Assembly: GCA_964586235.1 (NCBI GenBank)
Contig: CAZPIO010000024.1
Location: 1-64,000 of the forward strand
Reading direction: 5' to 3'
DNA: 64,000 nt
Source of the DNA: JAUCQB01 sp964586235
Lineage (GTDB): Bacteria; Planctomycetota; Phycisphaerae; UBA1845; PWPN01
In this document: positions 45,627 through 54,941 of the stretch, piece by piece
Numbering within the stretch: the first letter of the stretch is position 1
Layout of the letters: the number at the start of each line of letters is the position of its first letter
The notes under the pieces: generated by a model
Told to the model about the DNA's origin: nothing
The model's input: only the letters and a program-made list of their open reading frames with translations
The model's database searches: none
Program-made: the position numbers and the translations under genes

Positions 45627-45887
45627 TCACTTCCGGCCGCTCACCGTGTACCCGAGGCGTTTCAGCAAGTCCCGGGCGGTATCACTGGGCTGGGCACCGA
45701 CCTTCAGCCAGTACTCAACCCGCTCTTTCTTCAGGCTGACCTGCGCCTCGGGGTTCTTGCTGGCAGGATCGTAGTGGCCCAGTTCCTCGATGACCTCGCC
45801 GTCGCGGCTGGACCGGACATCCACGGCCGTCAGCCGATAGGACGCCCGGTGCTTCCGGCCTGTCCTCTTCATCCGAAGTCGTACCAT
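45627..45887 (-). CDS. rpsP: 30S ribosomal protein S16
   Basis: 86 residues. VRLRMKRTGRKHRASYRLTA, SRDGEVIEELGHYDP and RVEYWLKVGAQPSDTARDLL match S16 throughout. First gene of the rpsP-trmD-rplS-yraN-tatD operon. Confidence 0.97.
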   Translation of the reverse strand: MVRLRMKRTGRKHRASYRLTAVDVRSSRDGEVIEELGHYDPASKNPEAQVSLKKERVEYWLKVGAQPSDTARDLLKRLGYTVSGRK

Positions 45888-46363
45888 AGAACCTCAGCTC
45901 CCAATGGACAACAATGACCGATCAGGGTGGTTGGCCGGGCACACTCCCGCCTCCGGCCGCGCTACCCGGATCGGCCTGAATTCGCAGACCCGGTAGATTA
46001 ACAGAAAGGTCGTGATTCGGCAAATCGTCGTCCGCCGAATTGCGTTGCCGGCCGCCCTCAGCCGCGGCATACCCGGCGGCAGCGGCGTCGTCCAGAGCAA
46101 TACGGTCACCGGGCAACACCGCAAGACTACCCACGCCCTCCATCAGGCCGAGACCCTGACTGTGCAGTAACTATCTATCAGGTAAACACTTACGCCCGCA
46201 TGACCCGTGCTGCTTCGATGGCAGCTTCGGGCCGTGACAGGGCTTCGGCCGCAGCCGACGCCACCGGCGATATCGACCGCACATGACAAGAGCACCAAAC
46301 GGCCGGCAACAGGCCTGGGCGAGCTGAACTCCCAGCCTCGGCTGCACCTCGCCAAGACGGTTC
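45888..46363. other. intergenic, no gene seen
   Basis: 476 bp between rpsP (leftward) and a PEP-CTERM gene (also leftward). It should contain the rpsP operon promoter. I see no strong hairpin or recognisable open frame. Confidence 0.45.
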
Positions 46364-47554
46364 TCAGCCCTTCCTGCGTATCATCAGTAGACCACCCAAC
46401 AGGAGCAACGACAGGACAGCCGGCTCGGGTATCAGGATTACCTTCCCGCCACCGACGCTGTCGTACAGTCCCGGGTGCTGCCCGGGCAGAAACTCGCGCT
46501 GCCCGGAGCCGCCGAGATAAGTCGTGCCGCCGAAGGTCACAGAGTCGGCCGCGTAGACGGGCAGTCCCCTCAGATCCAACAGGGAGCCAGAGTCAACGGC
46601 CAGATGGTGAAGATAAAGCGCTTCCGAGATGCCGCCCTGATTCACGAGATCGTTCACCAGTCCGACATTCGCGGTGCTGCTGTCCCCAATGCGCACGCTG
46701 CCGAGCGCATAGTTGTCCTGCAAACCGATAAGATCTGCCCCGAGATCCGCGCCCGCCACCTCAAGCGTGCTCGATGAGCTGGTTCCCCCTTCGAAGAACA
46801 GATCCATACCCTCCAGCTCCACCGCCTGCTGAAATGGCGGGAGGAACTCATTCACGAAATCAGCACCTCGCATGTGCACGTTCCCGGCAACCGACATCCG
46901 GGCACCCGGGTAACCGAGATCGCCTCCGATGGTCAGTTGCCTGTTAATCAGGAGGGTGCTGTTATCCGTGATTGTGTATCCGCTCCTCGACGTTCGAAGA
47001 CTCAGGGTCCCCGCCTCGATCGTCCCTCCGGTGATGGAGACCGACCCGACCTCGGGCCGAAGCGACAAGGTGCCGCCCACCTTGAAGAGCCCATCGGTCA
47101 TCTCGAAATGGCCTCGCCAGGATGTGTAGCTGTAATCGGCAAGCACTTCGTGAGTGCCGCCCGTCTGCGAGTAACCCGGCGGACCGGCGTTGGACTGGTC
47201 GATGTGTTCGTCGCCGACAACGAAGCTCGCTCCGGGCTGGATCCGGATCCTGCTGAACGGCATCACCAGGTACCCGTACAGGTAGAATGACAGCTTGTTC
47301 GCTTGGGCAGGCGCGTCGATCGTGACCGTCCTGTGGCATTCGGGGTGGTTCTCCCAGAACGACGGGTCGCCGTAGAAAGCAACATCGTCAGCCGGGCCGG
47401 GCAGGAGCCCTCCCTCCCAGTTGTCCGGATTGGCCCAGCGGTCGTCCGTGCCCTGGCCTGTCCACACCGCCGTACCGGTGAGGGCAAAGACCAAACGCTG
47501 GCTGCCGGCCGAAATCAAGGCAATCGCCACCCAGACTACGCGTGCCGTTCGCAT
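46364..47554 (-). CDS. PEP-CTERM-anchored secreted beta-rich protein
   Basis: 396 residues. Signal peptide (VVWVAIALISAGSQRLVFA), then repeated beta-strand passages (GTLSLRPEVGSVSITGGTI, TITDNSTLLINRQLTIGGD). The C-terminus is a PEP-CTERM sorting signal: IPEP, hydrophobic AVLSLLLLGGLLM, then RRKG. Such proteins are cut and anchored by exosortase and linked to exopolysaccharide or surface layers. The start is ATG 47554; the upstream 63 codons are noncoding. The leader contains a terminator-like hairpin. Confidence 0.8.
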   Translation of the reverse strand: MRTARVVWVAIALISAGSQRLVFALTGTAVWTGQGTDDRWANPDNWEGGLLPGPADDVAFYGDPSFWENHPECHRTVTIDAPAQANKLSFYLYGYLVMPFSRIRIQPGASFVVGDEHIDQSNAGPPGYSQTGGTHEVLADYSYTSWRGHFEMTDGLFKVGGTLSLRPEVGSVSITGGTIEAGTLSLRTSRSGYTITDNSTLLINRQLTIGGDLGYPGARMSVAGNVHMRGADFVNEFLPPFQQAVELEGMDLFFEGGTSSSSTLEVAGADLGADLIGLQDNYALGSVRIGDSSTANVGLVNDLVNQGGISEALYLHHLAVDSGSLLDLRGLPVYAADSVTFGGTTYLGGSGQREFLPGQHPGLYDSVGGGKVILIPEPAVLSLLLLGGLLMIRRKG

Positions 47555-47689
47555 GATACATCGCACCTCCAGTCCAACCGGAGCCTCCGACCACGATCGC
47601 CTCTCGTCACGTGCGGAAGAGAAGACACCCTTTGACCTCGAGGCCCTCCGTGACGTTGAAACGGCTGCCGCATCCCTGTGCCCTTCCCA

Positions 47690-47727
47690 ACAAAAAGAAA
47701 GAGAGTCTCCCTTCTCGGGAACTCTCT
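47690..47727 (-). terminator. intrinsic terminator or attenuator
   Basis: On the minus strand AGAGAGT-TCCC-GAGAA-GGGA-GACTCTCT-like stem (47700-47727) is followed by TTTCTTTTTG. It lies 146 bp before the PEP-CTERM start and 700 bp after the lyase-like gene. Confidence 0.7.
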
Positions 47728-48425
47728 CTCCACTACGAACCACCTGTACCTGCGGCCTATCTCGCTCGGTGCTTTACCGGCAGCCAAGCGACAGGCTCGC
47801 GACCCGTCCGGCAGGCGCCGCCGCGACGGGCACCGTGAAACCGAAACTCCGCCCCCATGCCTCACGTCGGTGCCGGTCAGATCACACACGCAGCCGCTGC
47901 GAGGCGGCGTTTCCGCCTGCCCGGGTCTCAACCCCACCACGGCGGGGCGACCGGCTCTTCCTCGTCTCCGCTGAAGTCCCGGTGAAATGCCCACTTGTTT
48001 CTCAAGCTTCCAGGACTTCGATCTAGTCTATGCACGTCGAGGCGCGGCGTCAAGAACCGCACAATTGGAATCCGTCAGGGGGCGTGCGATGAGTATCCGG
48101 ACTGTTGTCGTGCTCTCGGTCTTAGCTCCTGTCTTTCTTGCAGTTAGCGAGGAGCGGGCTTCCTCTTGATAGTGGCTTGTTGTGAAATTACGTAAGAGAA
48201 AGCATGTTGCCGTGTGCGGCCGATCAGACGAATCCGGGATCATGCCTGGTGACGACTCCTCCCGTTCATCCGGCACGACTTCTGTCGAATGCGGAGGAGC
48301 CGAGGCCGGAGAACCCTCGACTGGACCAGGACAACGGCAGTCCGCCGGGTACTCGGGGGAATCGGTAAACCGGGTCCTTCCTGGACCTGGGCTTTCGATT
48401 ATCCCCTCGGGCACCCCCAGCGACG
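47728..48425. other. long intergenic, structured-RNA candidate
   Basis: About 700 bp with no credible gene. The minus-strand stretch at about 47730-47960 is GC-rich and shows nested complementary segments, including CGGT-AAAGC-ACCG, directly before the terminator hairpin. I match no known riboswitch. Confidence 0.35.
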
Positions 48426-50729
48426 TCACCGCGCCACCGCGACGCTCTCCGCCTCCACGCTCACCTTCCCTGCCGGCGTGTCGATGTTCGCGGCCTTGTC
48501 GTCGAAGTTGACCGCCACGCAGCACTTTGCATCCGGCAGATGGACAACGACACATGGGAACTCGCCGCTGACCGTGCCGTTCGGTTGGGCGGGCGTGCCG
48601 GCCGGGTCGCAGTACATCGCCAGCACCGTCTTGCGGAACCACTCCTGCGGACTGACGATCCGCGGGCGGTCGTAGGCCGGCGGGCCGAAGTACAACTCGT
48701 GGGCCAACAGCGACTCATTCACGGCGAAAGCATCGTCGGGATAGACCATCTGGCTGCGATCCGCATACCGCCCTCGCTTCTGAAGCAACTGGAATGAGCC
48801 TTCCCCGGCCAGCGCGTGGATAGTCATCTGTTTTTCGATAACGATCGAGCGACCCTGCAAGTCGTGCCAGGCATCCGCGCACTCGGCCGCCTTGAACGCC
48901 TGCTGCTTACCCCCCACCGCCAGGTTCACCCGGTGGTTGTTATAGATGTCGCAGGCCAGCCGCAGGCCCAGGCTGCCCTCGCACAACAACCAGATCTGGT
49001 CCTCGGCCTTGCACCAATCGATCAGCAGCGTCGGCCCGCCGGGCAGCGCGACAAACGCTTCGTACTGGCGAACCATCGGGAAGACCGTGTTCTGCGGCCG
49101 GCCGTGGATGACCTTCTTGGTCTCGCGCCCGATCCGCCCGGTCGCCCAGAAGCCCCCCTTCTCGAACGTGCCGATCTTGAACGATTCCAGGTTGAGCTGC
49201 GGCGTAACGCCCGTCGCCTGGATGATTCCCATACCGTTCGCGTTGTATCTCAGCAGATGGGGCAGATCAACCGGCTGAACGAGCAGTTGCCACCACTTGA
49301 ACGCCGAACGCCAGGCGACACTCGAGAAGCCGTGAGCATCGCGATGCCAGGCCATCCGTACGTTCGGCTCGTAATACGTGCCGACATTGCGCTCATTGAA
49401 TTCCGTCACACTGGCGGCCGGGGCCATCTTCGCATCCTTCATGTGCTCGATCAGCCACAGCGCCTGAGCCAGCACGCACCCCTCCTGCCCTTCGTACCAC
49501 GAGAAATCGTTCAGACGGAACCGCTGCAAGGACGACAGCCTGGCCGCCAGCACGCTTCCGCCGCCGAGCTTCTGCTGCAGCTCGATCATCCTGATCCATT
49601 CGTCAGACATGCGTGTCGCATCGGGATCCTTGAAATGCGCGGCGGCGAACAGGAACGCCGGCATCATCTGCGTGTTGCCGTAGCCGTAGGTGATCCAGTC
49701 GTCACCCGCGCAGTGGATGAACCGCCCGGTGTACAGCGTGGCCTGCTTGAGCCGGTCGTACGCATACTTCCAGTTGTGCAGGTACACGTCGGGGTTGCGC
49801 TGCGACTCAGGCAGTCGCTGGTCCATCACGTAGGCATAAGCGAGGTACGCCAACGGCCATCCCATGTACCCGGGGTGATAGAAACCATGGTGTTCCTGGA
49901 TGCCGCCAGGCTCAAAGTTGGCCGCCTTGACCCGGTCCTTGAGCGGCTTGCCGCCGACCACCTTGTCCGAGGTAATATCCGCCGACATGCAGATCGAATT
50001 GAGTGCATATTCCATGGCAGATTCTCGCCACGCGGCCTGGCGCGGTGAGTCCGGCATCACCACCCTGGCCATCTGCAGGATGGTCGAAGACCAGGCGTTG
50101 GATTCGCCGCACGAGTGCTCCGGCCAGATCCCCGGCCAGGTCCGCCACTTCTTGCTGATCCCGTATTCGACCTGTTTATCCGCCTCCCAGGTGAGGATCT
50201 TGAGCATCTGCTCTCTCTGATCCGGGGGCAGCGAATCAATCAGCAGCATCGCCTCGGCCACGGCGAACAGATCCGCGTGCCAGTCGTCGGCCATCGACAG
50301 CGTCGCCCCCCATTTCTGGATGTCCGGCCGATCGACGGTATTAATCGCGATGTGCGTGCCGAGAACCAGCTTGATCAGGCCGCGAAGCGGCCTGGCGACG
50401 TCCTCCGGCGGATTAGCCCGCTTGAGCCAGTAGCCGGCAGCCGCGGCCGCAAACGTGTTGCCGGCCACGTCGCGATAGGGGTTGTTGCCGGTGCCCAGCG
50501 TCGGATTCAGCGTGTACAGATCCGTGCCCGGGATCTGGTAGAGGTACCCCGACAGCCAGCGGCACCAGCTATCGAGGGCCTTCTCGAGCCGCTGCTGGAA
50601 ATCCGGTCCAGACGAACCGGCTAAAACGGCCCCTTCCTGTTCTTGCTGTGCCGCCCAACACCATGACGCCGACGAGGCAGTACTCGCCATCAGCACCATC
50701 AGAATCAGAGCATGCTTGCGTTGTGACAT
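48426..50729 (-). CDS. large secreted protein, probable polysaccharide lyase-like
   Basis: 767 residues. Signal peptide (LILMVLMASTASSASWCWA) then a largely helical region (about 40-420) with repeated W/Y-rich helices typical of an (alpha/alpha) toroid, followed by a beta-sandwich region (about 440-760; for example VNLAVGGKQQAFKA and VAVNFDDKAANIDTPAGKVS). That layout matches heparinase or alginate-lyase type enzymes, but I cannot point to a specific family motif. The start is ATG 50729, with GGGAGG 5 bp upstream. Confidence 0.6.
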   Translation of the reverse strand: MSQRKHALILMVLMASTASSASWCWAAQQEQEGAVLAGSSGPDFQQRLEKALDSWCRWLSGYLYQIPGTDLYTLNPTLGTGNNPYRDVAGNTFAAAAAGYWLKRANPPEDVARPLRGLIKLVLGTHIAINTVDRPDIQKWGATLSMADDWHADLFAVAEAMLLIDSLPPDQREQMLKILTWEADKQVEYGISKKWRTWPGIWPEHSCGESNAWSSTILQMARVVMPDSPRQAAWRESAMEYALNSICMSADITSDKVVGGKPLKDRVKAANFEPGGIQEHHGFYHPGYMGWPLAYLAYAYVMDQRLPESQRNPDVYLHNWKYAYDRLKQATLYTGRFIHCAGDDWITYGYGNTQMMPAFLFAAAHFKDPDATRMSDEWIRMIELQQKLGGGSVLAARLSSLQRFRLNDFSWYEGQEGCVLAQALWLIEHMKDAKMAPAASVTEFNERNVGTYYEPNVRMAWHRDAHGFSSVAWRSAFKWWQLLVQPVDLPHLLRYNANGMGIIQATGVTPQLNLESFKIGTFEKGGFWATGRIGRETKKVIHGRPQNTVFPMVRQYEAFVALPGGPTLLIDWCKAEDQIWLLCEGSLGLRLACDIYNNHRVNLAVGGKQQAFKAAECADAWHDLQGRSIVIEKQMTIHALAGEGSFQLLQKRGRYADRSQMVYPDDAFAVNESLLAHELYFGPPAYDRPRIVSPQEWFRKTVLAMYCDPAGTPAQPNGTVSGEFPCVVVHLPDAKCCVAVNFDDKAANIDTPAGKVSVEAESVAVAR

Positions 50730-50992
50730 GACCACCTCCCGCAGATGTAAACGTGACCGGCCGTCGCGAGCGTCACCAGGGTATCCGCAGGGCTATGCTG
50801 CGATCAAGGGAACGAAGCGAGGATACCGGCTGTCCTGTCTCTGCTTGCGTGCAACCTGCAGATCGTATAGCCTCTACCTCACACCCGGCGGCGACAGGCC
50901 CAGGATATCTGGGATACTCCCGTTGAACGTTGCCGGTGACACGTCTGTCCTGGACCGCAAGTCAGACCGCCCATCCACGAGAGGAGCTTATC

Positions 50993-51829
50993 ATGCGCTA
51001 CCTGCTGCTCTGTCTGCTGATTGTCACTTTGTGCACGGGCCAGATCTGCAACCAGCAACCTGCGGACGATGACGACCCGGATGATGGGAACGGCCCCGTG
51101 ATCCCCGATGACGGCGAAGCCATCATCGCCGACCACCTCGCTGCCGGGGCCTTTGATGACATTCCCGCGACAACGCTTCCCGCAGTCCAGGCCGACTGCC
51201 GGATCTGGTATGGCCACACTTCGCACGGCAGCCAGATCGTCACCGGCATGAGCATGCTCTACGCCGAGGACAGCCAGTATGCCTTCAACGACGGCGAGGG
51301 CTCGCTGCTGCTGGAGGAGCAGGCCGACGTGGACCTGGGGACCGGAGGCAACCTCGACTGGACCTACATCACCCGCGATGTGCTCGATCAGCCGGGCAAC
51401 ACCATCAACGTGGTCATGTGGTCCTGGTGCGGCGGGGTGAGCGAGAATACTGAGGCAGGAATCAACGCCTACCTCAACGCCATGAACCAGCTCGAAACGG
51501 ACTATCCCGACGTCACGTTCATCTACATGACCGGGCATCTGGACGGCAGCGGCCCGAGTGAGAACCTCTACGCACGCAACAATCAGATCCGCGAGTACTG
51601 CCAGGCCCACGGCAAGATCCTGTTCGATTTCGCCGACATCGAGAGTTACGATCCCGACGGCAACTACTACCCGGACGGCTCTGACGCGTGCGAATGGTGC
51701 ACGGGCTGGTGCACCGCGCACACCTGTCCGACCTGCGATGAGTGCCAGCACTCCGAGTGCTTCAACTGCTACCAGAAGGGTCGGGCCTTCTGGTGGCTGA
51801 TGGCCCGTATCGCCGGCTGGGAAGGATGA
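50993..51829 (+). CDS. secreted Cys-rich protein, possible SGNH-like hydrolase
   Basis: 278 residues. Signal sequence (YLLLCLLIVTLCTG), then an acidic Asp/Pro linker (DDDDPDDGNG). The core has RIWYGHTSHGSQIVTGMSML, INVVMWSWCGG and FIYMTGHLDGSG, suggesting an alpha/beta hydrolase-like fold, although the canonical GDS box is missing. Near the C-terminus is a dense cysteine block, CEWCTGWCTAHTCPTC then DECQHSECFNC, which may bind metal or form disulfides. The start is ATG 50993 after GAGGAG. Confidence 0.6.
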   Translation: MRYLLLCLLIVTLCTGQICNQQPADDDDPDDGNGPVIPDDGEAIIADHLAAGAFDDIPATTLPAVQADCRIWYGHTSHGSQIVTGMSMLYAEDSQYAFNDGEGSLLLEEQADVDLGTGGNLDWTYITRDVLDQPGNTINVVMWSWCGGVSENTEAGINAYLNAMNQLETDYPDVTFIYMTGHLDGSGPSENLYARNNQIREYCQAHGKILFDFADIESYDPDGNYYPDGSDACEWCTGWCTAHTCPTCDECQHSECFNCYQKGRAFWWLMARIAGWEG

Positions 51830-51839
51830 AAGGAAAAAG

Positions 51840-51876
51840 GGGACATTCTGCTTCTTCCGAAAAAGTAGAATGTCCC
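51840..51876. repeat. GGGACATTCT palindrome (REP/RAYT-like)
   Basis: GGGACATTCT (51840-51849) mirrored by AGAATGTCCC (51867-51876), with inner CTT/AAG pairing. It immediately follows the Cys-rich gene and could act as a terminator; it also resembles palindromes I associate with REP-linked transposases. Confidence 0.55.
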
Positions 51877-51976
51877 TCTTCCTCTTTCGAACTGTCCTGG
51901 GAGACCCGAATCCGTTAGGATTGAGCACAAGAGACTGTCCGGTTTGGGAAAGAGCGGGTCAAAGGAGAGAAAGGCG

Positions 51977-52972
51977 ATGTCTTCAAAGAGAGCAAAGTCA
52001 CAGAGCACCCAGTCGAGAGCCCGCATACCCCGGCGTGATTTCCTGGTCAGTTCGGTCGCGGCGGCGGGCGCTATTGCCGGCGTGGCCGGCAAGGTCACGG
52101 CCGCGGCTGCCGAGAAGGCCGCCGACGCCTCTGAGGGCATGTCCATCGGCATCAACCTCGAATACGTCCGGCACGCGGACAAGAGCCTCGAGTACGGCGT
52201 CAAGACCGCCGGCAAAATGGGCTACAAGTACGTCGAGCCCTGCTTCCTGATGGGTCAGTGCTTGCTGTCGATCGGCAAGTACTGCCACGTGACCAGCCTC
52301 GATACCGATCCAAGCGAGATCCGCGATCTGTGCGCCCAGGCGGGCGTCAAAATCAGCGCCCTGTCGTCGCACTCGGACCTGCTCGACCCCGAGTTCGGCG
52401 TCGCCTACGCCCGGCGAGGGATCCGCTATGCCAAGGCGGTCGGCACCAACCTCGTCCAGATCACCGAGAACATGTATCCCCCCAAGTGGGTCGACGAGAA
52501 GACTGCTTACGAGATCATGCGGATCAACCTGCGGGCGATCTCCGAGACCTGCGAGGAAAACGGCGTCTACCTCGGCGTCGAGCAGCACGGTCCGTACACC
52601 TCGAAGATCAAGCGCATGACCCGCTTGCTCGAACTGGTCGACTCGCCGTGGATCCGCTGCAACTACGACTGCGGCAACACCTTCCTCTCCGGCGAGGACC
52701 CCTACGAGATGCTGGAAGCGGTCATCAACAAGGTGGTCCACGTTCACGCCAAGGACATCTCGGTCAAGCAGGCCGACGCGGAGCGCGGCAAGGTCACGGG
52801 CACGGCCGTGGGCTGCGCCTGCGGCGACGGGGTGATCGACTGGAAACGCCTCGTCGGCCGCCTCAAGAAGGCCGGGTTCAAGGGTACCCTCTCGGTCGAG
52901 TGCGGCACCGAGGAGCAAGCGGTCCGCTCGCTGGCCTACATGAACAAGGTGCTCAAGGAGCTGGACGCTTGA
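51977..52972 (+). CDS. Tat-exported TIM-barrel sugar phosphate isomerase/epimerase
   Basis: 331 residues. Twin-arginine signal (RRDFLVSSVAAAGAIAGVAG) then an AP-endonuclease-2/xylose-isomerase-like TIM barrel: LEYGVKTAGKMGYKYVEP, LGVEQHGPYTSK, WIRCNYDCGNTF, VVHVHAKDIS and GTLSVECGTEEQAV, where the Glu, Asp/His and Glu metal ligands recur. Family members isomerise or epimerise sugars and keto-sugars. The start is ATG 51977 after GGAGAG. A PfkB kinase follows after a repeat region. Confidence 0.78.
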   Translation: MSSKRAKSQSTQSRARIPRRDFLVSSVAAAGAIAGVAGKVTAAAAEKAADASEGMSIGINLEYVRHADKSLEYGVKTAGKMGYKYVEPCFLMGQCLLSIGKYCHVTSLDTDPSEIRDLCAQAGVKISALSSHSDLLDPEFGVAYARRGIRYAKAVGTNLVQITENMYPPKWVDEKTAYEIMRINLRAISETCEENGVYLGVEQHGPYTSKIKRMTRLLELVDSPWIRCNYDCGNTFLSGEDPYEMLEAVINKVVHVHAKDISVKQADAERGKVTGTAVGCACGDGVIDWKRLVGRLKKAGFKGTLSVECGTEEQAVRSLAYMNKVLKELDA

Positions 52973-52979
52973 AAATGAC

Positions 52980-53003
52980 GAATGTCGAAGTCCGAATGAC
53001 GAA
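52980..53003. repeat. CATTCG repeat, inverted arm 1
   Basis: GAATGTCGAAGTCCGAATGA plus CGAA; reverse complement matches 53129-53152 at 23 of 24 positions. Begins eight bases after the isomerase stop codon. Confidence 0.65.
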
Positions 53004-53062
53004 AGAATGACGAAGCCCAAATGCCCGAATGCGTCATTGGGCGGGCCGCTGAATGCTGATCA

Positions 53063-53158
53063 CCTTCGTCATTTCTTTTTCGGATTTCCTTCGTCCGGCC
53101 GGGGCGGATTTTCGTCATTCTGGTTTCATTCGTCATTCGGATTTCGACATTCGGATTT
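53063..53158. repeat. CATTCG word-repeat cluster C with inverted arm 2
   Basis: CTTCGTCATTTC, TTTCGTCATTCTGG, TTTCATTCGTCATTCGG and ATTTCGACATTCGG. The last part (53129-53152) is the inverted partner of 52980-53003. Confidence 0.65.
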
Positions 53159-53178
53159 GACCCGCGAGCGAGGCTGTC

Positions 53179-54105
53179 TTGCACACTCCCGCGCTCGACA
53201 TCCTGGGAATGGGTTATCTGGCGGTCGATGACCTTTTGTACATCGACCGTTACCCCCCTGCCGACCACAAGGCGCCGGTGCGGCGTCGGACGCGGCGACT
53301 GGGCGGTCTCGTGGGGACGGCCCTGGCCGCCGCCTCTCGATTGGGTGCGCGCTGTGGCTATGCCGGAGTGCTGGGGCATGATGAGTTGTCGGCAGTTGTG
53401 CGAGCCGGTCTCGAACAGATCGGCATCGATCTGTCCCAGTTGATCGAGTGCGACGACGCGAGCCCATGCCACAGCGTGATCGTTGTCGGCATCGAGACGA
53501 GCACACGCAACATCTTCTTCGACGTCAACCTCGTGCAGCCCTACCCAGAAGAAGCCGTCCGGCCGGAGTTGATCGCCTCGGCCAGGGTCCTGTTCATCGA
53601 TCAAATGGGGCTCGCGACCAAGATCCGGGCCGCCGGCTTGGCTCGCCAGTTGGGAATCCCCGTTGTGGCCGACATCGAGCGAACCACCTGCGACCAGACA
53701 CAGAGGTTGCTGGCCTTGATTGACCATCTCATCGTCCCGCAGCATTTCGCCGCCGAGATGACCGGCCAGAGCGACTCTCGGGACGCAGTGCATGCCATGC
53801 ACGGACAAAACCCGAGGGCCTGCACGGCGGTGACCTGTGGACGTGAGGGATGCTACTTCATTGCCGGGATGAATGGCACTGTCGCTCATCAACCGGCATT
53901 CGAGGTCACCTGCACCGATACGACCGGTTGCGGTGATGTTTTCCACGGGGCCTACGCAGCGGCATTGGCCGCCGGTCAGGACGTCAGCGGCTGTATCATC
54001 GAGGCCAGCGCCGCCGCGGCTATATATGCTTCACGCGAGGCCGGATGGGAGCATCTGGCCACGCGTGACGAGGTGGAGGCCTTTCTCAGGCAATGCCATA
54101 GCTGA
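53179..54105 (+). CDS. PfkB-family carbohydrate kinase
   Basis: 308 residues, cytosolic ribokinase-like enzyme. ILGMGYLAVDDLLYIDRYPP opens the domain; the C-terminal DTTGCGDVFHGAYAAALAAG is the PfkB signature with the catalytic Asp in the GCGD anion hole. Substrate could be a sugar, nucleoside or keto-sugar acid. The start is a TTG at 53179 with GAGG upstream. It sits between two sugar isomerase genes and a RuBisCO-like gene, so it may phosphorylate the substrate of that pathway. Confidence 0.85.
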   Translation: MHTPALDILGMGYLAVDDLLYIDRYPPADHKAPVRRRTRRLGGLVGTALAAASRLGARCGYAGVLGHDELSAVVRAGLEQIGIDLSQLIECDDASPCHSVIVVGIETSTRNIFFDVNLVQPYPEEAVRPELIASARVLFIDQMGLATKIRAAGLARQLGIPVVADIERTTCDQTQRLLALIDHLIVPQHFAAEMTGQSDSRDAVHAMHGQNPRACTAVTCGREGCYFIAGMNGTVAHQPAFEVTCTDTTGCGDVFHGAYAAALAAGQDVSGCIIEASAAAAIYASREAGWEHLATRDEVEAFLRQCHS

Positions 54106-54241
54106 AGGAATCGACCCGCCCATCGTCATCACCCGCGTGACTCTCTTCGAAACACATCGGATATCGCTGGGCTTGGTTCACGCGGAAGACCGATACAACA
54201 GATGAAATCATGCCGAACGAGACGACAAGTCCTGGCAGAGG

Positions 54242-54783
54242 ATGCACCCGTTACACGTGATCTTCGCGTCATTCAGATATGCGGCCGTTCTCGTTGCGGT
54301 CGGCGCTGCGATTCTCACCATTCGCAGCTACTCCCGCGAAGACACTTGTCCTATGGCTGGACCACCCAGGATGAGTTGGTGCTCTGCGTGCTCAAGGGCA
54401 GACTTGGGATTCTTTGGAGATCGGATTCACGAGGCGTCGACGGAGGGTGGCGCTTTGCCTCAAGGAGAGCGGACAGCTACAGACTGGAGGAAGGGTTCGA
54501 GCGCACCTGCTGCGGATTTGCTTTGGAGAAGGGCTGGTATTCATATCGGGACCGTGGCGGCGTTGACGTGCGCAAGGCCCTCCTGCCGCTCCATGTATTA
54601 ACTGGCCTGGTGCTCGTTGGGGTGGCGTTGTTCGGGGGAGGATTGGGTCGCGCGATGAAGAGGCGATGCCAACTGGCAAGCCATATGTGCATCACCTGCG
54701 GCTACGACCTGACAGGCAATACATCCGGAATATGCCCTGAGTGTGGCACGGCCATCGAGCACTCAGTTGCTGAGAAGCCATAA
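54242..54783 (+). pseudogene. planctomycete zinc-ribbon membrane protein, frameshifted
   Basis: The first part (frame of 54242) reads a membrane helix, SFRYAAVLVAVGAAILTIRS, then YSREDTC; the product continues only in another frame from about 54347 as YGWTTQDELVLCVLKGRLGI, a second helix (LTGLVLVGVALFGGGLG) and the zinc ribbon CITCGYDLTGN...CPECGT. The two halves together match small planctomycete membrane proteins with a C-terminal CxxCGYDL/CPECG ribbon. A one-base indel near 54346-54352 splits them; either a real pseudogene or a sequencing error. Confidence 0.6.
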
Positions 54784-54941
54784 CTCAGAGGAACAGGCGA
54801 TCCCGAGTCCGGCGTGGGCACCAGTCGCTCAGGAAGGGGTCAGCGCCCATCTGCTCGACCGGCTTGTGGAAAAACGATCCGCGCGCAGGTATAAACTCGC
54901 CGCTTGCGGGGGTGCCGGCACAGCACCTTCGCGGAGGCGGC

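Noticed and set aside
44082..45917. 611-codon plus-strand open frame
   Set aside because: Runs antisense through tatD, yraN, rplS, trmD and rpsP, all firmly identified on the minus strand.
45888..46355. small minus-strand open frames between rpsP and the PEP-CTERM gene
   Set aside because: No motif, no ribosome-binding site, and overlapping frames of similar length on both strands.
47700..47960. c-di-GMP (GEMM) riboswitch upstream of the PEP-CTERM gene
   Set aside because: A GGTAAAGCACCG segment loosely recalls one arm, but the conserved GGCAAACC and tetraloop-receptor parts are missing.
47987..48169. 60-codon plus-strand frame with a hydrophobic end
   Set aside because: Could be a short peptide (SIRTVVVLSVLAPVFLAV), but it has only a weak G-rich upstream sequence and no family match.
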